Shown here: positions 49,044 through 61,100 of the stretch, in pieces
How positions within the stretch are numbered: position 1 is the first letter of the stretch
Layout of the letters: every line of letters starts with the position of its first letter
DNA from: Haemophilus haemolyticus M19501
GTDB lineage: Bacteria > Pseudomonadota > Gammaproteobacteria > Enterobacterales > Pasteurellaceae
DNA length: 64,000 nt
Assembly (NCBI RefSeq): GCF_000222025.1
Contig: NZ_AFQO01000003.1
Span: 124,001 to 188,000 of the forward strand
Reading direction: 5' to 3'
Notes under the pieces: generated by a model
What the model was told of the DNA's origin: nothing
The model's database searches: none
Seen by the model: only the letters and a program-made list of their open reading frames with translations
Made by a program: the position numbers and the translations under genes

Positions 49044-50840
49044 ATGAAGAATATTCGCAACTTTTCTATTATTGCCCATATTGACCACGGTAAATCGACG
49101 CTTTCTGACCGTTTGATTCAAACTTGTGGTGGACTTTCGGATCGTGAAATGGAAGCGCAAGTGCTAGATTCTATGGATCTTGAGCGTGAGCGTGGAATTA
49201 CCATCAAAGCACAAAGTGTGACTTTAAATTATAAAGCCAAAGATGGCGAAACTTATCAATTAAACTTTATCGATACCCCAGGACACGTGGACTTTTCCTA
49301 TGAAGTGTCTCGCTCTCTTGCTGCTTGTGAAGGGGCATTGTTAGTTGTGGATGCAGGACAAGGAGTCGAAGCCCAAACTCTGGCAAACTGTTATACCGCA
49401 ATCGAAATGGATTTAGAAGTAGTGCCGATTTTGAATAAAATCGACTTGCCTGCCGCAGATCCTGAACGCGTAGCGGAAGAAATTGAAGATATTGTTGGAA
49501 TTGATGCGATGGAAGCGGTTCGATGCTCTGCTAAAACGGGTGTAGGTATCGAAGATGTATTAGAAGAAATCGTGGCAAAAATTCCTGCACCAGAAGGTAA
49601 TCCTAATGCGCCATTACAAGCATTGATTATTGATTCTTGGTTCGATAACTATTTGGGCGTGGTATCTTTAGTGCGTATTAAAAATGGGGTATTACGTAAA
49701 GGCGATAAAATTAAAGTGATGTCCACAGGGCAAACTTACAACGTAGATCGTTTAGGGATTTTTACGCCAAAACAAGAAGATACGACTGTTTTAGAATGTG
49801 GCGAAGTGGGTTGGGTTGTTTGTGCGATTAAAGATATTCTAGGTGCGCCAGTGGGCGATACCTTAACCCATCAACATAATTCTGCAACTGAAGTATTACC
49901 AGGCTTTAAAAAAGTAAAACCACAGGTTTATGCTGGGCTTTTTCCTGTAAGTTCTGATGATTATGAAGCGTTTCGTGATGCGCTTGGTAAATTAAGTTTA
50001 AACGATGCATCACTTTTCTATGAACCAGAAACTTCGACCGCACTTGGTTTTGGTTTCCGTTGTGGTTTCCTTGGGCTTCTACATATGGAAATCATTCAAG
50101 AGCGTCTAGAGCGTGAGTATGATTTAGATCTTATCACGACTGCTCCAACGGTAATTTACGAAGTGCAATTAACGAATGGGGAGGTTGTTTATGTGGATAG
50201 TCCTGCAAAATTGCCTCCACTTAATAATATTGCTGAAATTCGCGAGCCAATCGCAGAATGTAATATGTTAGTGCCGCAAGAATATTTAGGTAACGTTATT
50301 ACCCTTTGCGTTGAAAAACGTGGTGTGCAAACCAATATGGTATATCACGGTAATCAGATCGCACTGACTTATGAAATTCCAATGGGAGAAGTGGTTCTAG
50401 ACTTCTTTGACCGTTTAAAATCAACATCGCGTGGTTATGCTTCTTTAGATTACGGTTTTAAACGTTTCCAAGCTGCAGATATGGTTCGCGTGGATATTAT
50501 GATTAACAGCGAACGAGTAGATGCGTTGGCTTTAATCGTTCATAAAGATAATGCACAATATCGTGGTCGTGAATTGGTTGAAAAAATGCGTGAGTTAATT
50601 CCTCGTCAGCAATTTGATATTGCTATTCAAGCAGCGATTGGAAACCACATTATTGCGCGTTCAACCGTAAAACAATTACGTAAAAACGTATTAGCAAAAT
50701 GTTATGGTGGCGACGTGAGCCGTAAGAAAAAACTCTTACAGAAACAGAAAGAGGGTAAAAAACGTATGAAGTCTTTAGGTAATGTAGAAGTACCGCAGGA
50801 AGCGTTTTTAGCAATTTTACACGTAGGAAAAGATAAATAA
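49044..50840 (+). CDS. lepA: LepA (EF4), ribosome-associated GTPase
   Basis: 598 residues, the usual length. GTPase motifs: AHIDHGKST (G1), DTPGHVDF (G3) and NKIDLP (G4). EF-G-like domains follow, with the LepA-specific C-terminal domain ending [20 protein letters not shown]. It acts on ribosomes during initiation or stress. It leads the lepA-lepB-rnc-era group, 8 nt before lepB. Confidence 0.97.
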   Translation: MKNIRNFSIIAHIDHGKSTLSDRLIQTCGGLSDREMEAQVLDSMDLERERGITIKAQSVTLNYKAKDGETYQLNFIDTPGHVDFSYEVSRSLAACEGALLVVDAGQGVEAQTLANCYTAIEMDLEVVPILNKIDLPAADPERVAEEIEDIVGIDAMEAVRCSAKTGVGIEDVLEEIVAKIPAPEGNPNAPLQALIIDSWFDNYLGVVSLVRIKNGVLRKGDKIKVMSTGQTYNVDRLGIFTPKQEDTTVLECGEVGWVVCAIKDILGAPVGDTLTHQHNSATEVLPGFKKVKPQVYAGLFPVSSDDYEAFRDALGKLSLNDASLFYEPETSTALGFGFRCGFLGLLHMEIIQERLEREYDLDLITTAPTVIYEVQLTNGEVVYVDSPAKLPPLNNIAEIREPIAECNMLVPQEYLGNVITLCVEKRGVQTNMVYHGNQIALTYEIPMGEVVLDFFDRLKSTSRGYASLDYGFKRFQAADMVRVDIMINSERVDALALIVHKDNAQYRGRELVEKMRELIPRQQFDIAIQAAIGNHIIARSTVKQLRKNVLAKCYGGDVSRKKKLLQKQKEGKKRMKSLGNVEVPQEAFLAILHVGKDK

Positions 50841-50848
50841 GGAAAAGT

Positions 50849-51898
50849 ATGTCAAATTTATTTTTTGTGATTTTACTGGCGGTTGGTTTTGGTGTGTGGA
50901 AAGTTTTAGATTATTTTCAGTTGCCAAATACTTTTAGTATTTTGTTACTAATTTTGACCGCACTTTCAGGCGTATTATGGTGTTATCATCGTTTTGTGGT
51001 GCTGCCAAAACGTCATCGTCAAGTGGCACGTGCAGAACAACGTTCTGGTAAAACCTTAAGTGAGGAAGAAAAAACCAAAATTGAACCGATTTCTGAGGCT
51101 TCAGAATTTTTATCTTCACTTTTTCCTGTGCTTGCAGTGGTATTTTTGGTTCGTTCTTTTTTGTTTGAACCGTTTCAAATTCCCTCTGGCTCAATGGAAT
51201 CCACCTTACGTGTTGGCGATTTTTTAATTGTGAATAAATATGCTTATGGTGTGAAAGATCCGATTTTCCAAAACACCATTATTGCAGGCGAAAAACCACA
51301 ACGAGGTGATGTAATTGTGTTTAAAGCACCACAACAAGCTTTAATTCGTACTGGTCTTGGCGCGACGCGAGCAGCCTTTGCAGAAAATTTAGCGTTAAGC
51401 TCAAAAGATAATATGTCTGGCGTTGATTATATTAAGCGTATTGTTGGAAAGGGCGGAGATCGTGTCATTTTTGATGTGGAACAAAAAACATTAAAAATTG
51501 TATATGGTAAAGAGGGGAAACCTTGTGAAATTGATTGTGAAACCAAAGCGTTTGAATATTCACAAAATCCAACAAATCCTGCTTTTCCGAATGAATTAGA
51601 ATTGACTGAAAAAGGCGATGTAACACATAACGTGTTAATTAGTGAATATCGTCGTTATTCAGGCTCTGAATTTTTCCCACAAGAGGGGATGCAAACTGCA
51701 GAATGGCTTGTGCCAGAGGGGCAGTATTTTGTGATGGGGGATCATCGCGATCACAGCGATGATAGCCGTTTCTGGGGCTTTGTGCCTGAAAAAAATATTG
51801 TGGGGAAAGCCACTTATATTTGGATGAGCTTAGAAAAAGAAGCGAATGAATGGCCAACAGGTTTCCGTTTTGAGCGTTTCTTTACAGCAATAAAATAA
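50849..51898 (+). CDS. lepB: LepB, signal peptidase I
   Basis: 349 residues. Two N-terminal membrane segments (about 1-20 and 28-48), then a catalytic domain with serine 115 in PSGSMEST and lysine 196 in DYIKRIVG, and box [15 protein letters not shown] near 299-312. It cleaves signal peptides of exported proteins. It ends 1 nt before rnc. One uptake core (50958). Confidence 0.96.
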   Translation: MSNLFFVILLAVGFGVWKVLDYFQLPNTFSILLLILTALSGVLWCYHRFVVLPKRHRQVARAEQRSGKTLSEEEKTKIEPISEASEFLSSLFPVLAVVFLVRSFLFEPFQIPSGSMESTLRVGDFLIVNKYAYGVKDPIFQNTIIAGEKPQRGDVIVFKAPQQALIRTGLGATRAAFAENLALSSKDNMSGVDYIKRIVGKGGDRVIFDVEQKTLKIVYGKEGKPCEIDCETKAFEYSQNPTNPAFPNELELTEKGDVTHNVLISEYRRYSGSEFFPQEGMQTAEWLVPEGQYFVMGDHRDHSDDSRFWGFVPEKNIVGKATYIWMSLEKEANEWPTGFRFERFFTAIK

Positions 51899-51899
51899 G

Positions 51900-52583
51900 A
51901 TGAATCATTTAGATCGACTTGAGCGTAAAATCGGCTATCGTTTTAATGACATTGCGCTCTTAAAGCAGGCACTCACACATCGAAGTGCGGCAACTCAACA
52001 TAATGAACGCCTAGAATTTCTAGGCGATTCCATTCTTAATTTCACTATCGCTGAGGTACTTTATCATCAGTTTCCACGTTGTAATGAAGGCGAACTGAGC
52101 CGTATGCGTGCTACTTTGGTACGCGAACCCACTTTAGCGATTTTAGCGCGCCAATTTGAATTAGGCGATTATATGTTGCTTGGTTCTGGCGAGCTAAAGA
52201 GCGGTGGTTTTCGCCGTGAATCTATTCTTGCCGATTGTGTAGAAGCAATTATTGGCGCGATGTCTTTGGATCAAGGATTGGCTGTGACGACCCAAGTGAT
52301 TCGAAATTGGTATCAACAATTATTGGCAGAAATTAAACCAGGCGATAATCAAAAAGATGCAAAAACGCGTTTGCAAGAATATTTACAAGGTAAACATTTG
52401 CCATTGCCAACTTATGAAGTGGTAAATATTCAAGGGGAAGCCCATTGCCAAATTTTCACTGTTGAATGTAAAGTGAAAAGTGCGGAGAAAATTGACCGCA
52501 CTTTTGTGGCAAAAGGATCTAGCCGTCGTAAAGCTGAACAAGCAGCAGCAGAACAAATTTTAAAAGAACTGGACATCAAATGA
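51900..52583 (+). CDS. rnc: Rnc, ribonuclease III
   Basis: 227 residues. The catalytic signature [13 protein letters not shown] (near 37-49) holds the acidic metal ligands, and [10 protein letters not shown] the second pair. The C-terminal double-stranded RNA-binding domain (about 155-225) ends [16 protein letters not shown]. It processes rRNA precursors and other duplex RNAs. Its last 4 nt overlap era. Confidence 0.97.
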   Translation: MNHLDRLERKIGYRFNDIALLKQALTHRSAATQHNERLEFLGDSILNFTIAEVLYHQFPRCNEGELSRMRATLVREPTLAILARQFELGDYMLLGSGELKSGGFRRESILADCVEAIIGAMSLDQGLAVTTQVIRNWYQQLLAEIKPGDNQKDAKTRLQEYLQGKHLPLPTYEVVNIQGEAHCQIFTVECKVKSAEKIDRTFVAKGSSRRKAEQAAAEQILKELDIK

Positions 52584-53488
52584 CCGAACAATTCGACAAA
52601 ACCTATTGCGGCTTTATTGCTATCGTAGGTCGCCCAAATGTGGGTAAATCAACGCTCTTAAATAAAATTTTAGGACAAAAAATTTCAATTACATCACGTA
52701 AAGCACAAACCACCCGTCACCGCATTGTGGGAATTAAAACTGAAGGGGCGTATCAAGAAATCTATGTGGATACGCCAGGGCTTCATATTGAAGAGAAACG
52801 TGCTATTAATCGTTTAATGAACCGTGCAGCAAGTAGTGCTATCGGCGATGTTGATTTAATTATTTTTGTCGTAGATGGCACACACTGGAATGCAGATGAT
52901 GAAATGGTGTTAAACAAATTACGTAATGCAAAATCCCCCGTTGTGCTTGCTATCAACAAAGTAGATAACATCAAAAATAAAGATGATTTATTGCCGTTTA
53001 TTACAGAACTTAGCAGTAAATTTAATTTTGCTCACGTTGTGCCAATTTCTGCACAGCGTGGGAATAATGTTCAGGAATTAGAGAAAATTGTACGCCAATC
53101 TTTACGCGAAGGTGTGCATCATTTCCCAGAAGATTATGTCACAGACCGTTCACAACGTTTTATGGCATCGGAAATAATCCGTGAAAAATTAATGCGTTTT
53201 ACGGGGGAAGAATTGCCTTATTCTGTTACTGTTGAAATCGAACAGTTCAAAGTGAATGAACGTGGCACTTATGAAATAAATGGATTAATTTTGGTTGAGC
53301 GTGAGGGGCAGAAAAAAATGGTCATTGGTGCGGGCGGTCAAAAAATTAAAACTATTGGTATGGAAGCACGTGCTGATATGGAACGTTTATTTGATAACAA
53401 AGTCCATCTTGAACTTTGGGTAAAAGTGAAATCAGGTTGGGCTGATGATGAACGTGCGCTGCGAAGTTTAGGATATATGGATGAATAA
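52580..53488 (+). CDS. era: Era, ribosome assembly GTPase
   Basis: 302 residues. G1 [14 protein letters not shown]3 DTPGLH and G4 NKVD are clear, and a C-terminal KH domain holds [11 protein letters not shown] (RNA binding near the 3' end of 16S rRNA). The ATG overlaps the rnc TGA, so the two are coupled. The stop codon abuts an uptake core (53488). Confidence 0.97.
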   Translation: MTEQFDKTYCGFIAIVGRPNVGKSTLLNKILGQKISITSRKAQTTRHRIVGIKTEGAYQEIYVDTPGLHIEEKRAINRLMNRAASSAIGDVDLIIFVVDGTHWNADDEMVLNKLRNAKSPVVLAINKVDNIKNKDDLLPFITELSSKFNFAHVVPISAQRGNNVQELEKIVRQSLREGVHHFPEDYVTDRSQRFMASEIIREKLMRFTGEELPYSVTVEIEQFKVNERGTYEINGLILVEREGQKKMVIGAGGQKIKTIGMEARADMERLFDNKVHLELWVKVKSGWADDERALRSLGYMDE

Positions 53489-53514
53489 AGTGCGGTAAAA
53501 TTTATACGGATAAT

Positions 53515-53548
53515 AAAAATCCCCATTATTGTGATGGGGATTTTTTTC
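53515..53548. terminator. Bidirectional terminator between era and rsmC
   Basis: ATCCCCAT and ATGGGGAT pair around TATTGTG, with A and T runs on either side, between convergent genes. Confidence 0.88.
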
Positions 53549-54540
53549 TAATTTTTCACTGAATACACTCTAAATTTTCCTGTTTGAGCAAGAACTTGAT
53601 AATCATTGAAATGTTGTCTAAGTAATTCGGGATAAGGCAAAAATGAATTGGCGACAATGCGTAATTCTCCACCTTGATTGAGGTGCCATTTCGCTTGAGT
53701 GATAAGTTCTGTTACGGCTCGATAGGCGGTATCAATGCCATCATGGAATGGCGGATTGGAAATGATTAAATCAAATTTTCCTTCTGTATCAGAAAAGACA
53801 TCACTGACGTAAACCTCGCCTTGTAATTGATTTTCAGAAAGTGTTTTACGCGCTGATTCTAACGCCATAGCGTGAATATCTGTCATTGTAATTTGTGTGT
53901 TAGGCGAGCGTTTTTTTATCATAGAGCCAATTACTCCTGCTCCACAGCCAAGATCGAGTACTTTTCCTTTTATTTTATTATCAATGGTTGAAAGTAACAG
54001 TTCTGTGCCTGTGTCTAATTCCGCCGCACTAAATACCCCAGGTAAACTATAGATAGTTAGGTCTTCAAGTGTTGAATGTTGATAGGTTTTCCAGAAATTT
54101 TTAAGTTCAAAGTGCGGTTTATTTTGGAGTGAAAAATGATATAAACCGCAACGGCGAGCAGAGTCAATTTTTGCTATTTCCCCATAGGGTTTTAATGTTT
54201 TTTCTACTGAACGCACGCCACAACGATTTTCGCCAATAATTAATATTTCTTGACCAATAGGAGCTTGAGACAATAGTTGAAGTAGTTGGAAATTGACTTC
54301 TTGTTTGTTTTTAGTCCAATAATAAACGATTAAATCGGCTTGATCTTGAAATTCAACGGAAAAATTGACCGCACTTTGCGTTCTTGCATAGTCAAAATAG
54401 CAGCTCCAAATTTGGATTGATTGGCATTTTGAGGCTAATGTTTGAGGAAAATTATCAGAAATTCCTCCAGCAAATAATACCGATTTACCATTAAAAAATG
54501 AAAGATGGCGTTCTAAAACTTGGCTCTCTAGAGAAATCAC
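53548..54540 (-). CDS. rsmC: RsmC, 16S rRNA m2G1207 methyltransferase
   Basis: 330 residues. The N-terminal half is a degenerate methyltransferase-like domain; the C-terminal half has the SAM-binding motif VLDLGCGAGVIG (near 194-205) and the catalytic ISNPPFH (near 258-264). This two-domain layout is diagnostic for RsmC. Divergent from holD. Two uptake cores (54110, 54368). Confidence 0.94.
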   Translation of the reverse strand: MISLESQVLERHLSFFNGKSVLFAGGISDNFPQTLASKCQSIQIWSCYFDYARTQSAVNFSVEFQDQADLIVYYWTKNKQEVNFQLLQLLSQAPIGQEILIIGENRCGVRSVEKTLKPYGEIAKIDSARRCGLYHFSLQNKPHFELKNFWKTYQHSTLEDLTIYSLPGVFSAAELDTGTELLLSTIDNKIKGKVLDLGCGAGVIGSMIKKRSPNTQITMTDIHAMALESARKTLSENQLQGEVYVSDVFSDTEGKFDLIISNPPFHDGIDTAYRAVTELITQAKWHLNQGGELRIVANSFLPYPELLRQHFNDYQVLAQTGKFRVYSVKN

Positions 54541-54645
54541 GCTTTGAATCCTGTGGGTTATTAGTTAAAATTATGCGTCATTTTAGCAAAGATTAATAAA
54601 AGAAATTAACACTATTTTTCAAGCAACGTTTTTAAAAATTCACTT

Positions 54646-55050
54646 ATGAACAGACGCGATCTTCTTTTACAAGAAATGGGGATTTCCCAGTGGACATTAT
54701 ATCGCCCCGAGGTGCTGCAAGGTTCCGTAGGAATTAGTGTGGCAGAGAATATTCGCTTTATCACTGTTTCCGATGAGAATATCAGTAGCTCTCCTTTATT
54801 GGCTGATGTGCTGTTAAGCCTTGATCTTAAAAAAGAAAATTGTTTATGTTTGAATTACGATCAAATCCAGCATATGGAATGTAAGCAGCCTATTCGTTAC
54901 TGGCTACTATCAGAAAATAGCGACCAAATTGACCGCACTTTGCCATTTTGTATTCAGGCAGAGCAGGTTTATCGCTCGCCAAGTTGGCAGCAATTTCAAT
55001 CTAATCATCAAGCCAAACGAGCGTTATGGCAACAAATTCAGCAGCCTTAA
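54646..55050 (+). CDS. holD: HolD, DNA polymerase III psi subunit
   Basis: 134 residues. It begins MNRRDLLLQEMGISQWTLYRPEVLQG, and the WxLxxPE-type N-terminal segment is the part of psi that reaches chi and SSB in E. coli. Gene position directly ahead of rimI is the same as in E. coli. It links the clamp loader to SSB. Ends 2 nt before rimI. One uptake core (54932). Confidence 0.9.
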   Translation: MNRRDLLLQEMGISQWTLYRPEVLQGSVGISVAENIRFITVSDENISSSPLLADVLLSLDLKKENCLCLNYDQIQHMECKQPIRYWLLSENSDQIDRTLPFCIQAEQVYRSPSWQQFQSNHQAKRALWQQIQQP

Positions 55051-55052
55051 TT

Positions 55053-55493
55053 ATGTCTATTATTTCTCAAATTGAAGCCTGTGATTTCGAGCGATTGTAT
55101 GAAATCGAGCAGCAAGCACATCTTGTGCCTTGGTCATTTGGTACGTTAAAAAATAATCAAGGGGATCGTTATCTCAATTTAAAATTAATTGAGAATAATC
55201 AGATTATCGGTTTTGCTATTTGCCAAACAGTATTGGATGAAGCGACTTTGTTTAATATTGCGATTTTACCGTCCTATCAAGGTAATGGATTGGGGAAATT
55301 ATTGTTGAATGAGTTAATCGCTCGGTTAAAAGAAAAAGGTGTACAGACCTTATGGCTAGAAGTCAGAGAGTCTAATCCTGCTCGTTTCTTGTATGAAAAA
55401 ATTGGTTTTAATGAAGTGGATATTCGGAAAAATTATTATCCTAAACCCAGTGGTGGACGAGAAAATGCCGTAGTAATGGCCTGTTATTTATAG
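55053..55493 (+). CDS. rimI: RimI, ribosomal protein bS18 N-terminal acetyltransferase (GNAT)
   Basis: 146 residues from the ATG at 55053 (MSIISQIEACDFERL); a frame extension upstream overlaps holD and is not needed. The GNAT acetyl-CoA motif is at LPSYQGNGLGKLLL (near 70-83), and LWLEVRESNPARFLYEKIGF is the conserved C-terminal block. It acetylates the N-terminal alanine of S18. Confidence 0.93.
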   Translation: MSIISQIEACDFERLYEIEQQAHLVPWSFGTLKNNQGDRYLNLKLIENNQIIGFAICQTVLDEATLFNIAILPSYQGNGLGKLLLNELIARLKEKGVQTLWLEVRESNPARFLYEKIGFNEVDIRKNYYPKPSGGRENAVVMACYL

Positions 55494-55502
55494 ACACGAA
55501 TG

Positions 55503-55539
55503 ATATAGCCTAGGATGTTTATCCTAGGCTATATTTTTT
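55503..55539. terminator. Bidirectional terminator between rimI and fdhE
   Basis: ATATAGCCTAGGAT and ATCCTAGGCTATAT form a perfect 14-bp stem with a GTTT loop, followed by TTTTTT, between convergent genes. Confidence 0.93.
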
Positions 55540-56446
55540 ATGCTTCTTCTGCAGGAAAAACAAATGGATTTAATCCGCTGCGTGCGAAACCCTTTTCTTC
55601 CATTTCAATATCTAAGAAAATGGAGGCCAAATCATCGGCTACAGGTTCTACGTAAGGATCTTTTTCTTGGAACATCATTTTTAAGTAACTTTCACAGCTA
55701 CCACAGGTTTCGGCACGAACAAGTGCAAGTTCTTCATCTAACGACCACATTTCGAGTTTGTCGTGGCTATTACAATTGGTGCATTGTGCGCGTACTAAAT
55801 TCCATTCACTTTCACATAAATTACAATGTAAGTAGCGTAACCCTTGTGATGTACCAATTTGTACCATACTTGCCACTGGTAAAGAACCACAAACAGGGCA
55901 GTGATGTAAATTTTCGGCGTTCTCAACTTGGCTATTATGGGGTATTTGCTGGGCGAGCTGTAACCAATAAAGGGAAAGTGCAGCCCAAATAAAGACGGCT
56001 TTATCACTGCTGACTAAATTAAATTCTTGTGCTAATAGCTTATTTGCCATTTCTTCTAATTCGGCAGAGGAGGCTTTTTCAAGACATTCGATTGTTGCAG
56101 AAATTTGCTCGTTAGCTTTGGGCTTTATTTCATCAAGAATTTCAGTTAAGTATTCACGCCAGATACTGTCTCGCTTAAAGGTTTTGGCATTTAGTGGCTC
56201 GATAGCATTTAACTGTTCAAGCTGTTGTGGCGGTAAAGGATTTTTTTCTAACGTGGAAAGTTGGCTTTCAACTATATCTGCAGCAAATAATAAATAATCA
56301 GATAGAGGATGATTTTGTGCTAAGTCTCTTAAACGTTTTGCTCTGCGTTGGTAAAGATTTTTAGGATTGGCAAATAAAACCGCTGGGGCTTGATATGAAT
56401 TTGCTACTTGTTTAATTTCTGATTCAGATAAGATTTTGATATTCAT
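55538..56446 (-). CDS. fdhE: FdhE, formate dehydrogenase maturation protein
   Basis: 302 residues. The C-terminal part carries four rubredoxin-like cysteine pairs ([24 protein letters not shown]) that bind iron in the E. coli protein. It is needed for activity of respiratory formate dehydrogenases and interacts with their catalytic subunit. It lies behind fdnGHI, separated by an uptake-signal hairpin, so its level may be lower than that of the enzyme. Confidence 0.94.
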   Translation of the reverse strand: MNIKILSESEIKQVANSYQAPAVLFANPKNLYQRRAKRLRDLAQNHPLSDYLLFAADIVESQLSTLEKNPLPPQQLEQLNAIEPLNAKTFKRDSIWREYLTEILDEIKPKANEQISATIECLEKASSAELEEMANKLLAQEFNLVSSDKAVFIWAALSLYWLQLAQQIPHNSQVENAENLHHCPVCGSLPVASMVQIGTSQGLRYLHCNLCESEWNLVRAQCTNCNSHDKLEMWSLDEELALVRAETCGSCESYLKMMFQEKDPYVEPVADDLASIFLDIEMEEKGFARSGLNPFVFPAEEA

Positions 56447-56467
56447 ATTCTTCTCTCTTTTAGAATA

Positions 56468-56497
56468 AAAAGTGCGGTCAATTTTAACCGCACTTTT
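56468..56497 (-). terminator. Uptake-signal hairpin between fdnI and fdhE
   Basis: AAAAGTGCGGT and ACCGCACTTTT (exact cores at 56470 and 56487) with an 8-nt loop; T-rich side in the direction of fdnI-fdhE transcription. Probably a partial terminator at the end of fdnGHI. Confidence 0.75.
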
Positions 56498-56517
56498 TTC
56501 TTTTTCAGGATTTCAGC

Positions 56518-57237
56518 TTATTTGCCAAATCCTTTAAATAATACTTTGGTTTTACCTACTTTTTTGCCAGATTGCTCGTTGAGTAAATCTTCTTCAAGTT
56601 TTGATAAAACTTCTTCACGATACCATCTCGGGTGGTGTTTTTTCGCCCAACGAACGGTTACCCAACCTTCAACAATACCGCGAATTGATCCTTTAACCCA
56701 AAATGCCATATATATATGCACCAAGATACCCGTGAATAACATAAAAGCACTTGCAGAGTGGAGCAAAATAGCAATTCGCAATACTGGGATTGAGAAGTAA
56801 TGTGAAAAATATTGACGCCACATAATGATGCCAGTGACTAATAACGTTACCATTGCCAAGTTTAATGTCCAAAAGAGCATTTTTTGACCAAGGTTATATT
56901 TACCGTTGTCAGCAACTGCGTGTTCATTCCCTTTAAGCACTTCAATAACACCTTTTGCCCAGCGAATATCGTTTTTCTCTGGAATATTGTGATCCCAGTA
57001 CAATAACGCTAAGTAGATGAAAGCGAAGAACATTAAAATCCCTGTGAATGGATGAATGGCGCGCGCAATTTGTGGTGTACCCAAAATTTCTGTGAGCCAA
57101 GCAAAGTCAGGGAAGAAAAATGCAACACCAGTGAACATCGTCATAAAAAAGCAAATAACCAACATCCAGTGACTAATACGCGCTGGAGTTCTATGACGGA
57201 TAACGCGAGTATCATTGCTAATTTCAATTTTACTCAT
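56518..57237 (-). CDS. fdnI: Formate dehydrogenase gamma subunit, cytochrome b556
   Basis: 239 residues from the ATG at 57237 ([20 protein letters not shown]); the frame runs 33 nt further but that start lies deep in fdnH. Four membrane segments with heme-ligand histidines in [25 protein letters not shown] and [22 protein letters not shown]. It passes electrons from the beta subunit to quinone. Its first 8 nt overlap the fdnH end. Called fdxI in Rd. Confidence 0.94.
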   Translation of the reverse strand: MSKIEISNDTRVIRHRTPARISHWMLVICFFMTMFTGVAFFFPDFAWLTEILGTPQIARAIHPFTGILMFFAFIYLALLYWDHNIPEKNDIRWAKGVIEVLKGNEHAVADNGKYNLGQKMLFWTLNLAMVTLLVTGIIMWRQYFSHYFSIPVLRIAILLHSASAFMLFTGILVHIYMAFWVKGSIRGIVEGWVTVRWAKKHHPRWYREEVLSKLEEDLLNEQSGKKVGKTKVLFKGFGK

Positions 57238-58168
57238 TATTTTCCCCCTTAGACGGTTTATTTTCTTCAAATTCGTGATGATGATCTTCTACATCTTCTT
57301 CTACATTTGGGCCAACGGTTAAGTAGTGCGCAACTTCTGCTAGAGCTAGACCACCCATTGCAACTGCAGCGACTGGTTTCAATACATCTTTCCATAAGGT
57401 CACACTCAAATCAATTTGAGGATCTTTTGGAAGACCATTGTAAAGCTCAGGTTTATCTGCGTGATGCAACACATACATTACGTGTGTACCGCCTACACCT
57501 GGAGGATCATAAAGTCCTGCGTTTTCATAACCACGGGATTTTAAATCTGCAACACGTTGTTCTGCATAAATTTTCATTTCTTCTTTAGAGCCGAAACGAA
57601 TCGCACCTGTTGGACAGGTTTTCACGCAAGCTGGTTCTTGTCCTACAGAAACACGATCCACGCAAAGGGTGCATTTGTATACACGATTGTCTTCAGGATT
57701 CATTCGTGGAATATTGAATGGACAGCCTGCAATACAATAACCACAACCAATACATTTATCGGATTGGAAATCTACAATACCGTTAGCATATTGAATGATT
57801 GCACCTGGTGCAGGACAAGCCTTTAAACAACCAGGTTCTGCGCAGTGCATACAGCCATCTTTACGAATCAGCCATTCTAAACGATCGTTTTCTTCAACTT
57901 CGTTAAAACGCATCACCGTCCACGCTTTTGCATCAAGATCAACTGGATTGTCATAAACCCCAACACATTGTGCATTGACATCAGAGCGAATATCATTCCA
58001 CTCTGAACAACCCACTTGGCAGGCTTTACATCCGATACAAGTTGAAACATCAATTAATTTTGCGACTTCAACTTTATGATCTCTCGCTTGTGGAGCTGGT
58101 GTTAAACCAGATGTTGCGGAGATTTTAATAACGTCTTGCGTTTGAACGCCTTGAGCAGTTCCAGCCAT
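57230..58168 (-). CDS. fdnH: Formate dehydrogenase beta subunit, iron-sulfur protein
   Basis: 312 residues from the ATG at 58168 ([15 protein letters not shown]). Four [4Fe-4S] ferredoxin motifs: [42 protein letters not shown] and [23 protein letters not shown]-terminal membrane helix ([21 protein letters not shown]) anchors it next to the cytochrome. It carries electrons from the catalytic subunit. Starts 1 nt after the fdnG stop. Confidence 0.95.
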   Translation of the reverse strand: MAGTAQGVQTQDVIKISATSGLTPAPQARDHKVEVAKLIDVSTCIGCKACQVGCSEWNDIRSDVNAQCVGVYDNPVDLDAKAWTVMRFNEVEENDRLEWLIRKDGCMHCAEPGCLKACPAPGAIIQYANGIVDFQSDKCIGCGYCIAGCPFNIPRMNPEDNRVYKCTLCVDRVSVGQEPACVKTCPTGAIRFGSKEEMKIYAEQRVADLKSRGYENAGLYDPPGVGGTHVMYVLHHADKPELYNGLPKDPQIDLSVTLWKDVLKPVAAVAMGGLALAEVAHYLTVGPNVEEDVEDHHHEFEENKPSKGENNE

Positions 58169-58169
58169 A

Positions 58170-61100
58170 TTATGCCTCCCCAACTTTTTCAATATTTACC
58201 AAGAATGTTTTGTATTCTGGTGTTTGTGTGATTGCCTCACCCCAAGATGGTGTTAAGGTATTTGTAGAGAATCCACGGTTACCTTTGCCATTTAATGCCT
58301 TCATATTCCAGTGAATTGGAAGACCTATATGGTGTACGACACGTCCATCAATTTCGAGATCTTTAAGACGTTTTGTAACTACGGCAACCGCTTTAATATA
58401 GCCACGACGAGAAGTAATTTTTACCATATCGCCTTTTTGGATGCCTTTTTCTGCCGCTAATTTTTCGCCAATTTCCACAAATTGTTGTGGTTGTGCGATG
58501 ATATTTAATGCAGATTGTGCAGTCCAACTGTGGAAATGCTCGGTTAAACGATAAGTTGTTGCTACAAATGGATAGTCTTTATTTGAACCAATAAATTCAC
58601 GATCTTCTTTATAGATACGTAAAGTTGGATCTGTCACTACATTTGGATGAAGTGGGTTTGTATCAATTGGGCTTTCAACTGGTTCATAGTGTTCTGGCAT
58701 TGGGCCATTTGCAATTTTATCAACGGCAAATAAACGTCCTACGCCTTCTGCGGACATAATAAATGGCCCTGTATCAGAACCTGGTGGTTGCGTGCCGTAG
58801 TCAGCAATATCAAACCAGTTCCAGTTTTTACCGTTCCATTTGATTAATTGGCGGTTTTTATCCCAAGGATTACCATTGATATCTAATGATGCACGGCTAT
58901 AAAGTACGCGGCGGTTTGCAGGCCATGCAAATCCCCAACCAATAGTACAGCCTAAACCCGATGGATCTGAATTATCGCGATTAGCAGTTTGATTGCCTTT
59001 TTCAGTCCATTGACCAACATATAACCAGTTACCTGATGTTGTTGTACCATCATCACGTAAATGTGCAAATCCATTGAGTAATTGACCTTTCTTGTACATC
59101 AAGTTACCGTTTGGATCATAAAGGTCTTCAAGCGCATAACCATTTAATTCTTTGGCTAATTCAACCGCACTTGGTGAGTGTGGTTGAGCATAATTCCAAG
59201 TCATCGCTTCAAAAGATTCAATGCCTTGACCACCCTCTTTTTTGTAAAGTTCGTGCATTTCTTCGCGTAGCATAGAAAGAATATCAACATCAGGTAAGGC
59301 TTCTCCCGGTTGATCGCAACCTTTCCAGTGCCATTGAGCCCAGCGACCAGAATTAACGATTGATCCTTCTTCTTCTGCGAAACAAGTAGTTGGTAAACGG
59401 AAAACTTCTGTTTGAATTTCCGCAGGGTTTACATCATTTGACTCACCAAAATTTCTCCAAAATTCTGATGATTCAGTTTGTAATGGATCCATAACGACTA
59501 AGTATTTCAGTTTACTCATACCAGATAACGTTTTATTTTTATTTGGTAGTGAATTTAATACGTTAAAACCTTGTAAAATCCAACCGTGTAATTTGCCTTC
59601 ATTCATCAATTTAACGTGAGTAATTGGATCATATAGGCGATCTGCTTTTGGTAAGAAATCGAACCCCCAGCCATTTTCCTTAGTGGCATTATCTCCGTAG
59701 AAAGTTTTCATCATACTGACAAAGAATTTTGAAGTATGACGATAATAGTTCACTTGGTTTGGAACGATATCTTTCGGTGTAATTGCGTTAATGTATTGCT
59801 CGTAAGAGGTATCTTTGTCGTTTGGCAAACGCATATAACCTGGTAAAGACATTGGCAATAAGCCCATATCTGTCGTACCTTGCACATTGGAGTGTCCACG
59901 TAATGCGTTAATACCGCCACCTGGCATTCCCATATTACCTAAAAGTAATTGTATCATCGCCATTGAGCGAATATTTTGTGTACCGATTGAATGCTCTGTA
60001 AAGCCTAACGCATATAGATGCGTCATCGTTTTATTTGGTACTGAGGTTTTACCAATTTCTTCACAGATTTGTAAGAAGAGTTTTTGTTTTACACCTGTAA
60101 TACGCTCAACCATTTCTGGGGTATAACGAGAAACGTGTTCCTTTAAGATGTTAATGACACAACGAGGATGTTGTAATGTCATATCACGTTTAGCGTGACC
60201 ATTTTCATCAAATTGGTAGTTCCATTTAGATTTATCGTAGTTACGTTTTTCTTCGTTATACCCTACAAATAAACCATCTTCAAATTTGAAACCTTCATCA
60301 ATTAAGAATGATGCGTTGGTATAGTATTTAACATATTCGTGTTGAATTTGGTTTGTTTCCAATAGGTAACGGATCACGCCCATTAAGAACGTAATATCAG
60401 AACCAGAACGAATTGGCGCATGAAGATCAGCAACGGATGCTGTACGGTTAAAACGCGGATCAATAACGATGATTTTCGCACCGTTTTTCTTCGCTTCAAT
60501 TGCCCAACGGAAGCCAACAGGATGGGCTTCAGCAGGGTTACCGCCTTGAACGATGATTAAGTTGGCATTTTTAATATCAACCCAGTTATTTGTCATGGCA
60601 CCGCGACCAAATGATGGAGCAAGACTTGCTACCGTTGGTCCGTGTCAAGTATTCGCTTGGTTACATACTGGCACCATACCGAGCATTCGAATCCACTTTT
60701 GCGTTAATAACGCAGCTTCATTGCTCATTGCTGATGCAGTCATAATTCCTGTCGTTGCCCAACGATTAACCGTTTTTCCATTTGCATCTTTTTCAACAAA
60801 GTTGGCATCTCGGTCATCTTTCATTAAACGAGCAATACGTTTAATGGCATCTTTCCAAGAAATTCGTTCCCATTTATCAGAACCGGGCGCACGATATTGA
60901 GGATATAAAGAACGGCTTTCACTATTTACATAATCGAGTGCGCCAGCACCTTTCGGGCAAAGCGCACCACGACTGACTGGATGATCTGGATCACCCTCAA
61001 TATGAAAGAGTTTTGAACGAGTATTTGTGCCAGTATGGCTGCTTAATGAATTGTAAGGTTTGCCTGTGCTATATAACAACATACCACAACTTACAGCGCA

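Noticed and set aside
56705-56718. A short TA repeat (TATATATAT) in fdnI considered as a phase-variable tract
   Set aside because: Only four to five units, inside a well-conserved coding sequence; too short and not placed at a promoter or start.
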